The translations under genes were made by a program, and so were the position numbers. The notes beneath the pieces are model-generated. The model was given only the letters and a program-made list of their open reading frames with translations, ran no database searches and had not been told where the DNA came from. Shown one piece after another: positions 38,806-46,998 of a stretch of DNA of 64,000 nucleotides (its first letter is position 1; each line of letters opens with the position of its first letter). Source of the stretch: Nostoc piscinale CENA21 (GTDB taxonomy: Bacteria > Cyanobacteriota > Cyanobacteriia > Cyanobacteriales > Nostocaceae); NCBI RefSeq assembly GCF_001298445.1, contig NZ_CP012036.1:6201525-6265524 (forward strand), read 5' to 3'.

Positions 38806-40088
38806 ATGACCTCAACTCTATTAAAGTCTCCTCGTCTCAATTCCCCAACAATACACCGTTTGCCTAATGGCTTGACAATCATCGCCGAACAAATGCCCAT
38901 TGATGTTGTCAACCTCAACCTCTGGATTAAAGTTGGTTCGGCTGTAGAATCTGATGCGATTAACGGTATGGCCCACTTTTTAGAGCATATGATTTTTAAA
39001 GGAACTGAGCGACTAGCCAGTGGAGAGTTTGAGCGTCGGATTGAAGAACGGGGTGCTGTGACTAATGCTGCTACCAGCCAAGATTATACTCATTACTATA
39101 TAACTACTGCGCCCCAAGATTTTGCTGAGTTGGCTCCACTGCAAATAGATGTTGTATTTAATCCTAGTATTCCTGATGATGCCTTTGAACGTGAGCGTGC
39201 TGTTGTTTTAGAAGAAATAAGACGTTCTGAAGATAATCCCCATCGCCGGACTTTTCGCCGCGCGATGGAAATGGCATTTGATACTTTACCCTATCGCCGT
39301 CCTGTGTTGGGGCCAGAATCAGTCATATCTGGGCTACAACCCCAACAAATGCGGGATTTTCATGCTCAATGGTATCAACCGCCCATGATTACAGCTGTAG
39401 CTGTGGGCAATTTACCTGTAGAACAATTAATTGCCAGCGTTACGGAAGGATTTACTCAGGTTGGTAAGAATCAAGAGTTAATAGTCAATAGTCAAGAGTC
39501 AAATTATACTTTTGAATCGGCATTTACAGAAATTGTGCGGCGAGAATTTGTCGATCAAAGTCTTCAGCAAGCACGGTTAGTCATGGTGTGGCGGGTTCCT
39601 GGATTAGCGGAGTTAAATCAGACTTATGCTTTAGATGTCTTAGCAGGAATTTTAGGACATGGTAGGACATCGAGATTAGTTAGAGATTTGCGAGAAGAAC
39701 GAGGATTAGTATCTTCGATCGCAGTTAGTAATATGAGCAACTTATTACAAGGTACATTTTATATTTCTGCTAAATGTGCAGTCGAAAACATCGCCGCTGT
39801 TGAAGATGCGATCTCCCAACACATCCGCCGATTACAAACCGAGTTAGTCACCGACAAAGAAATCGCCCGTGTTCGTAAACGTGTCGCCAACCGATTTATC
39901 TTTGGTAACGAAACCCCAAGCGATCGCAGTGCTTATATGGTTTTTATCAATCATTAGTCGGTGATTTAGAACCAGCCTTTAACTACCCCCTGCACATTCA
40001 ACAGCAAGAAGCCAACGATTTACTCCTCGCCGCCAATCAATATCTCTGTCCAGACGCTTATGGTGTAGTGGTCATCAAACCGTTGTAA
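38806..40088 (+). pseudogene. M16 zinc peptidase with a frameshift near the 3' end
   Basis: 383 residues in frame to a stop at 39957, with intact HFLEH zinc motif (residues ~57-61) and downstream Glu in VLEEIRRSEDN. The expected C-terminus (LYGFYQSLVGDLEPAF, ending VVVIKPL) continues in another frame to 40088. Total length 1283 is one base short of a multiple of three, so a single-base deletion near 39926-39935 (probably one G of GTGGCTT) explains it. The in-frame product lacks ~44 residues. Another M16 gene lies 7 kb downstream. A GTCAATAGTCAAGAGTCAA repeat is embedded in frame at ~39480-39500. Confidence 0.85.
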
Positions 40089-40090
40089 AT

Positions 40091-40168
40091 TAGGGAGTGG
40101 TAAGTAGGGAGTGGTGAAATTCCTCATGTTTGATTCCCTACTCCCCACTCCCGATTCCCTACTCCCCA
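40091..40168. repeat. Inverted short repeats (tagggagtgg / ccctactccccactcc)
   Basis: Repeat copies in opposite orientation between the M16 gene and the kinase-like gene; the transcript can fold into a long hairpin. They make an artificial 5' extension of the downstream reading frame. Confidence 0.75.
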
Positions 40169-40173
40169 TTAAA

Positions 40174-41040
40174 ATGTTTTGGACTGAAATTGATGCCCAT
40201 ATTAGTCGGGTAACTGGCGAAAATTTTCACACTCAACAACGGCGTTCTGTGAGTGGCGGCTGCATTAACCAAGGATATGCCGTTTCTAACGGTCAACTCA
40301 CATACTTCGTCAAACTCAACCAAGCATCGCAAGTAGCTATGTTTGAGGCTGAGATGTTGGGTTTAAAGCAAATGTTCGCCACAAATACTATCCGTGTACC
40401 CAGGCCAATTTGTTGGGGAACATCCGGTGATTCTGGCTACATCGTTTTGGAATGGTTAGAAATGGGTGGCGGTAATACCCAATCTTGGGCAGAAATGGGG
40501 CGCAAGTTAGCCGCTATGCACCAAGCAACCAGCCAAAATGGTTTCGGTTGGAATATGAATAATACTATTGGTTCCACTCCCCAAATCAACACTTGGACAG
40601 CAGATTGGATTGATTTTTACTGCACACATCGCCTTGGTTATCAATTTCAATTAGCCAGAAGGCGGGGAGGTAATTTTCCAAAACAAGATGAATTATTAGC
40701 CGCGATTCCAGAATTATTAGCCAGTCACGAAGTACAACCATCCTTAGTGCATGGCGATTTGTGGGGCGGAAATGCTGGATGTACTGTGTCAGGCGAACCG
40801 GTAATTTTTGATCCAGCCACTTATTATGGCGATCGCGAAGTTGATATCGCTATGACTGAACTTTTTGGTGGTTTTCCGGCTGCTTTTTATCAAGGTTATA
40901 ACGCAGCTTTTCCCTTAGATACAGGCTACGAGCGCCGGAAAACTTTGTATAACCTTTATCACATTTTGAATCACTTCAATTTATTTGGTGGTGGCTATGG
41001 TTCCCAAGCCAACCGCATGATTGACCAAATTTTGCGATAA
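40174..41040 (+). CDS. Fructosamine kinase family protein
   Basis: 288 residues from ATG 40174 (MFWTEIDAHISR). An upstream in-frame ATG at 40111 would only translate repeat DNA. Kinase-like fold: GGCINQGYAV, FVKLN (Lys), EWLEMGG hinge, then catalytic HGDLWGGNAG and metal-binding Asp in VIFDPATYYGDRE. It belongs to fructosamine-3-kinases and related enzymes that phosphorylate ketosamine-modified proteins for repair of glycation. Confidence 0.92.
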   Translation: MFWTEIDAHISRVTGENFHTQQRRSVSGGCINQGYAVSNGQLTYFVKLNQASQVAMFEAEMLGLKQMFATNTIRVPRPICWGTSGDSGYIVLEWLEMGGGNTQSWAEMGRKLAAMHQATSQNGFGWNMNNTIGSTPQINTWTADWIDFYCTHRLGYQFQLARRRGGNFPKQDELLAAIPELLASHEVQPSLVHGDLWGGNAGCTVSGEPVIFDPATYYGDREVDIAMTELFGGFPAAFYQGYNAAFPLDTGYERRKTLYNLYHILNHFNLFGGGYGSQANRMIDQILR

Positions 41041-41095
41041 AGATTGGGGAAAAACTTGGGGATGCGATCGCCAGCACAGTTTACTCATCAGTTGA

Positions 41096-41311
41096 TTAAT
41101 CTCTACACTTACCGATTCGCAAGCAATCCCCCGTTTGATCCTCTCTAGATGCGATTCGCTGTGGCGATCGCTTTAATTTAGTATAAACACTATATTTATT
41201 TTTATTAGAAGTAATAATTGTCACATTAATATTACCACTCGCTAAACTGGCTTCCGCATTGTACAAATAACCAGTTAATGCTATGAGTCCAATGCAAATT
41301 ATCCTATACAT
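41096..41311 (-). CDS. Possible small secreted peptide
   Basis: 71 residues from Met at 41311: a signal-peptide-like start (MYRIICIGLIALTGYLYNAEA) and a short Ser/Thr/Lys-rich remainder with two late Cys. The frame is clean but short, and no homologue comes to mind. It may be a chance frame. Confidence 0.35.
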   Translation of the reverse strand: MYRIICIGLIALTGYLYNAEASLASGNINVTIITSNKNKYSVYTKLKRSPQRIASREDQTGDCLRIGKCRD

Positions 41312-41329
41312 ACCAACCTCAGCAAACAA

Positions 41330-41779
41330 TTTTCGCCTACGTCATTTGGTCAGTTCCACCTTGATGAATCGGACTTTCCAAACAGATAATTGCATATTGA
41401 TATTGTATCAATTGATGCAATAATCCTAGACGCAGAGACGTAATTTTTAAAATATCAGTTCCACCCTCAGATTTTTGTAGCTTACAGGATGGTCATGACT
41501 CATAAGATGGCTTCCCATTAACTTATGCAAGCCTAACTACAAAGAAACAGGAAAAAAATCCGCAATCACAAAGAAATTCATTTACAGCGTTTCTCGGTTG
41601 AGTGCAGTACAAGTAATACCAATTCACAATTCGCAATTCACAATTCGCAATTAAAAAACTTAGATACAGCAAAGCTTTTAGGGTTTGCATCTGTATCAAA
41701 TTTTTCGTGAAATGGTATTAGAGGATGTCTGAAAACTTTTTGGTGTTGTATTAAAGACTTGTAGATCCCCCTAAATCCC
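41330..41779. other. Gene-free region with aattcacaattcgc repeats
   Basis: 450 bp. Short tandem repeats (AATTCACAATTCGC twice) at 41620-41653. The right end (41764-41779, GATCCCCCTAAATCCC) is the left part of the palindromic repeat interrupted by the insertion sequence. Confidence 0.6.
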
Positions 41780-42950
41780 CAGGGCTGTTTCATTCTAAAA
41801 AGGAAAAAAGTAATGGGATGTTGTGGGAGCAGAATCTGATAGCTCTGGTAAGGGAATCAAAACCATTGTGGCGGAAAAGATTAATCACAAAACTGCGGAG
41901 AATTGAGAAGTTGGCAGCAGCATAACCATCAACCATTTGGGCAGAGTCTTCATCAAAGACAACATCTTTCACCCAATGTAATCGATTTTCTACGCTCCAG
42001 TGGCGACGAATACCACAGGCAAAATCGGATGCTTTCAGGGACAGAGAACTGATGTAGTAAGCAGTTTCTTGGTAAGCTTTACCAGCACGAGTACCAACTC
42101 GTTCGACTTGAATAATCGACTTTAAACCCAGCCAATCATGGGAAATATTGTTCAAGTTTTCAAATACACAAACACGACGTTGAGTAAAGCGACCACTCCT
42201 TCGTTCAAAATCAGTATGTATAGTTGTGGGCTGTGAGTGCTGCATATTCTGTTGGATTTGGTGATACAGTTTGGGCTGATTGGCTTTGACTGCAATCACA
42301 TAATCATTGCCACTGTGGATGATTTGCTGGACTGTTTTTTTTTGACAATGAAGTGCATCAAAACTAAACACTACACCCTTTAAATCCAAGATAGCAATTA
42401 AGTTTTGAACCGTAGCAATTTCACTGCTTTGCTTGTTATCCATCGTTTGTAACCCGACGACTTGACCTTGGTGGCTACTAAACATCGATACGACACTAAT
42501 GAATCTTTGATAGGCACTGCTATAGTCCTGGACTGTCGCCTTGATACTTTTACCGTCAGTTGCTAACCATTCTAAGGAGCTTAATTCTACATACTGACTT
42601 GCCCATTCATTAAATATCTGTGTCAATTCCTCAAAATTTACACGCATCATCACACGGCGAATTGTCGAGTACGATGGCACTCTATCTTTTGGTATCTCTA
42701 GTATTTCGATTAATGATTGTTGATGGCGTTTGACAAAATCTCTCATTACCTCTGTATCCTACACAACCACTCATTGTTCCCATGATTACCAGTACTAGTA
42801 CCAGCCATAATCGGTGTCTTTGTCCTTGCTTTGTCCGAAAATCCCTAACTTTCTTCAGTTGCGTGATAATCGCAACTGTCATTACTACTGTTTAACAATG
42901 CACTGACTATCCGATTCAACCATTTTTCTTCCCAGAATGAAACAGCCCTG
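41780..42950 (-). mobile_element. ISAs1-family insertion sequence
   Basis: 1171 bp bounded by perfect 17-bp inverted repeats: CAGGGCTGTTTCATTCT at 41780-41796 and its complement at 42934-42950. It contains one transposase gene on the minus strand, broken by a frameshift. No 8-10-bp target duplication is visible: flanks GATCCCCCTAAATCCC (left) and CCTTCAAAAGGGGGGTTGGG (right) instead join into a dispersed palindromic repeat. Confidence 0.9.
41790..42882 (-). pseudogene. ISAs1-family transposase, frameshifted
   Basis: First part (42882-~42740) gives TQLKKVRDFRTKQGQRHRL and MGTMSGCVGYRG, the family N-terminus. The rest (318 residues from 42746) has LATDGKSIKATV, VVSFDALHCQKKTV-like and HWSVENRLHWVKDVVFDED, the DDE core (family DUF4338/ISAs1 style, with C-terminal E in VENRLHW). 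Length 1093 is one base over a multiple of three; dropping a base in AGAGGTAATGAG near 42745-42750 restores a ~363-residue protein. Transposition in cis is unlikely unless ribosomes slip. Confidence 0.85.
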
Positions 42951-42977
42951 CCTTCAAAAGGGGGGTTGGGGGGATCT
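42951..42977. repeat. Right half of the palindromic repeat split by the IS
   Basis: CCTTCAAAAGGGGGGTTGGG then GGGATCTC. With the left half at 41764-41779 it forms a GATCCCCCTAAATCCCCC...GGGGGGATC palindrome seen widely in cyanobacterial intergenic DNA. Confidence 0.7.
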
Positions 42978-43017
42978 CAAAATAATAAAACGTTAACCAA
43001 ACCGTATTGGATGTAAG

Positions 43018-43185
43018 GCGACACATTTACAATGTGAAGCACCACATTCGCAATGCAAAACGACACATTCACAATGCAAAGCGACACATTCGTAATGCAA
43101 AGCGACACATTCGTAATGTGAGGCGACACATTCACAATGCAAAGCGGCACATTCGTAATGCAAAACGACACATTCACAATGCAAT
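43018..43185. repeat. Eight tandem 21-bp repeats (gcgacacattcacaatgcaaa)
   Basis: Exactly eight units of 21 bp with few substitutions (positions 12-14 alternate CAC/CGT; some end TGTGAA or TGTGAG). Period 21 keeps all frames open: plus-strand reading gives a heptapeptide RHIHNAK repeat; minus-strand readings give CVxLHxE or similar. No start signal or flanking domain supports translation, so it is best called a minisatellite. Confidence 0.92.
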
Positions 43186-43210
43186 TAATTATGTAATAAC
43201 CGAAATGCCA

Positions 43211-43240
43211 TCCGCGTTCATCCGCGTTTATCTGCGGTTA
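43211..43240. repeat. 10-bp tandem repeat (tccgcgttca)
   Basis: Three units TCCGCGTTCA, TCCGCGTTTA, TCTGCGGTTA. Type common between Nostocales genes. The surrounding gap 42978-43385 otherwise holds only the 21-bp array and the terminator below. Confidence 0.75.
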
Positions 43241-43315
43241 ATTTTATTCCAACTTGAATAGATTTTGTCGTGCCAGTCTTGTAGGGTGCTAATTAATCAC
43301 AAAATCTATACAAAC

Positions 43316-43352
43316 GTTTAACGCACCACTGTATAACAATGGTGCGTTAAAC
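43316..43352 (-). terminator. Hairpin after the lipoxygenase gene
   Basis: Arms GTTTAACGCACCA and TGGTGCGTTAAAC, perfect 13 bp, 11-nt loop, 34 bp past the minus-strand stop. Confidence 0.8.
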
Positions 43353-43385
43353 TGATGGTCTAAATATCTAATCAACCGTCAAGCT

Positions 43386-45551
43386 TTATATATTGATACT
43401 TTGAGGAATTCTCGAAGGTAATAAGAACTCGTAAGGTACTATTCTGGCAGAATTGAGACGATTTCGGCGATTAATTTCTGCTTCAATATCTTTGAGTTCA
43501 GTTTGGAAAGTGAACAAAGCAGTTTTGATTTGTGCTTGAGAGTGGAAATAGGAATTAGAGTATTGACCTAAACGGGTGTAATAAACTGAACCCAGCAAGT
43601 AAGTTAACTTTAACTGGTCTTTGGCTTGGGATAATGGCGGTAAAAATTCCATCAAGTCGCTTTGTTGGTCAGATGTGGGGGCTGGTGAATAACCGGCTAA
43701 AGGAAAAGCAGGTGTATAAGTCATGAGATTTCCTTGAGGGAAATTCACCGCAGCATGTTGGGCGCTAGCTGTAAAAATAACTGTAGTAGCAACTTGAATC
43801 AGATATTCCAGAGTTTTAATTGTACCTGAAACATCTTCCCCAAAGTTTTGCAAACGACCGCCTTGTTGAGAAACTAATTCCTTTGCCCAATTTTGCAAGT
43901 TTACATCTGCAATTATTTGCTGTGCATTGGGATAGTGAATACTTAAATATGTGCCTACCCATTGAGAGACAGCTTGCCAAATTAGTTGACCGTCATCACG
44001 ATAAGGATATTCTGGTAGTTGATTAATATTCTCAACGCCACGACTAGCCACAATATTGGGAAACATTGCAGCGTTGAAATTATACAAATAATCTTGAGCG
44101 CCTTTAATTGCCATCTGGCGATCGCACTCAATTGTACTAGCTAACAGCTTATCTACTCCACCTTGATCAGCAATTAACTTTTGATGAGCGCCGTAATTGA
44201 TTAAGATAGTACCTTCGAGGTGCGGTTCTAGTAAAATTCTCAGAGGATGGTTTTTGGGTAGTTGTCTTCTAGTTGCGATCGCAAATGGTTCAATAAACAA
44301 GTGAGTCCGCCCCAAATGACTCACCAACTCATGATAGTTAACATCTGCCATCTGCACCACACTCTTAGCCACCAACCAATTTTCACCACTCAACGGTGTA
44401 AATACCTGACTTTCCGATTGACATTGAATTGCAATTGGTATTAAAGGCCGAAAAAGATTATTCAATGGTGGAACTACAAATAATGCTAAAGGTGCATAGA
44501 TATACTTCTGTTCTTGGGGAAAATTCCCATTCTGCATATCTTTTAATGCAGCATAATCAGCTTGATAAAGGCGACCTTCACTGATAGCTGCTGCTAAAGA
44601 ATCGGAAGTCTTGGTAATTTCCTGATAAAGTGCGTCACTAATTTCTAAAATCTTGTTTCCAGCCTTTACTTGCTGTAACATCAGAGGATTTGGCCCAGCC
44701 ACTCGCATATAAGCAAAGGTTAAATCCTCTTGAAAATTTTGACTAATTTGCGGTAGAGGTATAATGCTAAATAATTTATTGTAATCCTCTAATGTTCGCT
44801 GTGCTGCTGATGCCTCTGGAGAAAAGTTAACATCTCCAGGTAATGCCTCATCATCATCAAACTTCAGCAAATCAGCATTAGCGAGAATAACTTGCTTCAC
44901 CGCACCACTGAGTAAATCTGCGATCGCATCTTCAATTACCGAGGATGAAAAATCTACATTAGTAGCCTTTTGTTCTGCTTCATACAATTCCCATTCTTGA
45001 TCAATTTCTGCCAACTCCTGAGCAACTTCCGATGTTTCATTCACATCAAAAGAAACATTACCTAAATCATTGCTTTTCAGTTCTGTAATAATCTCTCTAG
45101 TTGTTAATGCTAGTTTTAACGCCAGCTTTTCTAACTCATGCTTACTATCAGATTCTTGAATTTCTTTGTCAATTTCTGCTAACGTTTGTAGCTTTTTAGT
45201 CAGTTCTAGACTAGGGCGTTCTCCCTCTAGTCCATAAGCTAAAGGATTACCCAAAGAATTAGCAAAAAAATTACTTAAAGCTTCATTCACTAACAAAGTG
45301 GTAATTTTTGCAGCTACTATCACCACCCACTTTAAATTAGGTAACTCTTGCACTGGTATTCCTAATTTAATCAGTGGTAATGGTACAGCACCAGTCATTG
45401 CCAACGGCGGCACATAATGATAATTATAGTTATATTCCGTATATTGTTCGGCATTTTTACCCAGTTTGGACAACTTATATAAAAATAACAAAATATCTTT
45501 AATGTCTAATTTTGACAATACAGCAGAGTTAGGCGGAAAAGCTAAAGACAT
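43386..45551 (-). CDS. Lipoxygenase with a non-PLAT, insertion-bearing N-terminal half
   Basis: 721 residues from ATG 45551, preferred because AGAGGA lies 6 nt upstream; a TTG at 45587 adds 12 residues. The catalytic half is clear: WLVAKSVVQMAD, HELVSHLGRTHL (iron His residues), LPKNHPLRILLEPHLEGT, SAQHAAVNFPQ and the C-terminal iron-binding Ile (PQSINI). It should oxygenate polyunsaturated fatty acids to hydroperoxides. Residues ~95-250 (QTLAEIDKEIQESDSK..., ELAEIDQEWELYEAEQ) form an acidic, helical insert in place of a PLAT/C2 domain. No catalase-like or hydroperoxide-processing gene is adjacent. Substrates could come from the desCAB pathway 26 kb away. Confidence 0.9.
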   Translation of the reverse strand: MSLAFPPNSAVLSKLDIKDILLFLYKLSKLGKNAEQYTEYNYNYHYVPPLAMTGAVPLPLIKLGIPVQELPNLKWVVIVAAKITTLLVNEALSNFFANSLGNPLAYGLEGERPSLELTKKLQTLAEIDKEIQESDSKHELEKLALKLALTTREIITELKSNDLGNVSFDVNETSEVAQELAEIDQEWELYEAEQKATNVDFSSSVIEDAIADLLSGAVKQVILANADLLKFDDDEALPGDVNFSPEASAAQRTLEDYNKLFSIIPLPQISQNFQEDLTFAYMRVAGPNPLMLQQVKAGNKILEISDALYQEITKTSDSLAAAISEGRLYQADYAALKDMQNGNFPQEQKYIYAPLALFVVPPLNNLFRPLIPIAIQCQSESQVFTPLSGENWLVAKSVVQMADVNYHELVSHLGRTHLFIEPFAIATRRQLPKNHPLRILLEPHLEGTILINYGAHQKLIADQGGVDKLLASTIECDRQMAIKGAQDYLYNFNAAMFPNIVASRGVENINQLPEYPYRDDGQLIWQAVSQWVGTYLSIHYPNAQQIIADVNLQNWAKELVSQQGGRLQNFGEDVSGTIKTLEYLIQVATTVIFTASAQHAAVNFPQGNLMTYTPAFPLAGYSPAPTSDQQSDLMEFLPPLSQAKDQLKLTYLLGSVYYTRLGQYSNSYFHSQAQIKTALFTFQTELKDIEAEINRRNRLNSARIVPYEFLLPSRIPQSINI

Positions 45552-45587
45552 ATCAAATCCTCTGTTTGGTAGATTTGGCAATTGCAA

Positions 45588-45928
45588 CCCATCAACAAAC
45601 CTTTATTTAATTAATTCGGTCGGCATAATTCAAGATAATTATTGAAGATTGTTTGTCATCACATTTAGATTATTAGTCATCTCACCTTGAATTATGCTGT
45701 TGCTTTGATTGCTTTTTTGAATCCATCAAACATAACACAGCATTTTCAAAACCAGGAGATAAAACAAATTTATTCATGTTAAAAAAATTGAATTTTAATT
45801 CAAAAAATAAATTAAAAATATAAGACCCTGATTTATTGAAAATCATCAGGGTCTTGTTGCTTATCAATTATTTAAATGTCCTGTCTCCCTTGTCCCCCTT
45901 GTCTCTACCCAAACAAGACTGACATATT
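45588..45928. other. Gene-free region, AT-rich
   Basis: 341 bp between two minus-strand genes. It holds the terminator of the CHRD gene (45822-45855) and the lipoxygenase promoter region. A 61-codon minus-strand frame overlaps the terminator and is not considered a gene. Confidence 0.6.
45822..45855 (-). terminator. Terminator of the CHRD-protein gene
   Basis: Arms AAGACCCTGAT and ATCAGGGTCTT with a 12-nt loop; minus-strand tail ATATTTTTAATTTATTTTT is T-rich. Confidence 0.85.
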
Positions 45929-46624
45929 TTAATTTTCTACCGGATGTAATTGACCGCGAATATCGCCATAAAAAGTTTGACCTTTAGTATGTAAATTAAA
46001 ATAAAGTTCGTTACGTCTGCCATAATGTGCCATACCAGCAATTGTTTTAACTTTATCTGGTTTTCCTGATTCAATGGGACAACCTAAAGTGTAAAGTCCT
46101 AACAAATCTTTGGCAGAATTAGCCGTCTTTTCAATAATTTCATCCGTTACTTCTGCGGAAAAATGACCATCAGCGAAGTTTTGTTTAACATCGCCAGTCA
46201 AAGCAAAGTCAACTTGAATAGGGCCAAGTACATCTGGTTTACCGCAATGGATATGAAACATAACTATATCTTTGAGATTTACGCCTGCTACTTGAACATC
46301 CACAAATGCTTTACTCAAGTCTTTGGTGAATTTTACTATTCCATGTCCATGTGACTTACGCTGATTTCTCGGTATAGAAGGTGCGGTAGATTTTAAAGAT
46401 GGAGGGGCAATTTTTGGTGTATTTTCCTCATCATCTGGTTCTTGCAGTGGACTTAAAAAAGCTTCGTATACAAAACCAATTTCCTTACCTTTGCTGGGGT
46501 CAAGTTTAATGTTACTTGACTGACTTAAAGCAACTGCTTGGTTTACTGGTTGAACAAAGATGCTGAACAATGTAAAAACTGCTAGATACATCAATGTCGT
46601 AAATATAGTTTTAATAAACCGCAT
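45929..46624 (-). CDS. CHRD domain protein, secreted
   Basis: 231 residues from ATG 46624 (MRFIKTIFTTLMYLAV), chosen because GAAGG lies 9 nt upstream. A signal peptide ends near VALS. A Pro/Asp/Glu-rich linker (LQEPDDEENTPKIAPP) precedes the CHRD domain (GIVKFTKDLSKAFVDVQV, FHIHCGK, LYFNLHTKGQTFYGDIRGQL). CHRD domains occur in chordin and in many bacterial secreted proteins of unknown role. Likely periplasmic or extracellular. Confidence 0.85.
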   Translation of the reverse strand: MRFIKTIFTTLMYLAVFTLFSIFVQPVNQAVALSQSSNIKLDPSKGKEIGFVYEAFLSPLQEPDDEENTPKIAPPSLKSTAPSIPRNQRKSHGHGIVKFTKDLSKAFVDVQVAGVNLKDIVMFHIHCGKPDVLGPIQVDFALTGDVKQNFADGHFSAEVTDEIIEKTANSAKDLLGLYTLGCPIESGKPDKVKTIAGMAHYGRRNELYFNLHTKGQTFYGDIRGQLHPVEN

Positions 46625-46998
46625 AACTGCCATCCTTCTCTGTGTGTAATAAAACTTAAGTTTTAGCGAAAATACATGCAGATGTTTCATTGCAACTCTG
46701 TAATTAGACAAAAAATTTCCGCGTAATTACTTGTTTTGCCAGATTTAACTGGAACTTTGCTGTCTAATTTACTTATTTGAACATTGCAATATACAGAGTG
46801 GTTCAGTGCAATTACTTAAATCTGAGCTATTTATTGCAGAAGATCCCCAAATTCTTTAAGAATCCTAGGATTTTCGTCTTTAATTTCTTTTGTAAAGTAT
46901 GTCATTCTGGCATGATTACAGAAATTGATCCCCATATTTCAGCGAATGATTCGCTAGAATCGCCTTTATGAATTAAAAACTCACATTTTGATTTGCTT

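Noticed and set aside
43018..43185. CRISPR array
   Set aside because: Units are back to back without unique spacers; a tandem minisatellite.
43007..43261. 84-codon frame with RHIHNAK heptads as a real repeat protein
   Set aside because: Arises from the 21-bp array that is open in several frames; no ribosome-binding site or flanking domain.
45682..45867. 61-codon minus-strand frame
   Set aside because: Overlaps the CHRD-gene terminator and is AT-rich low-complexity.
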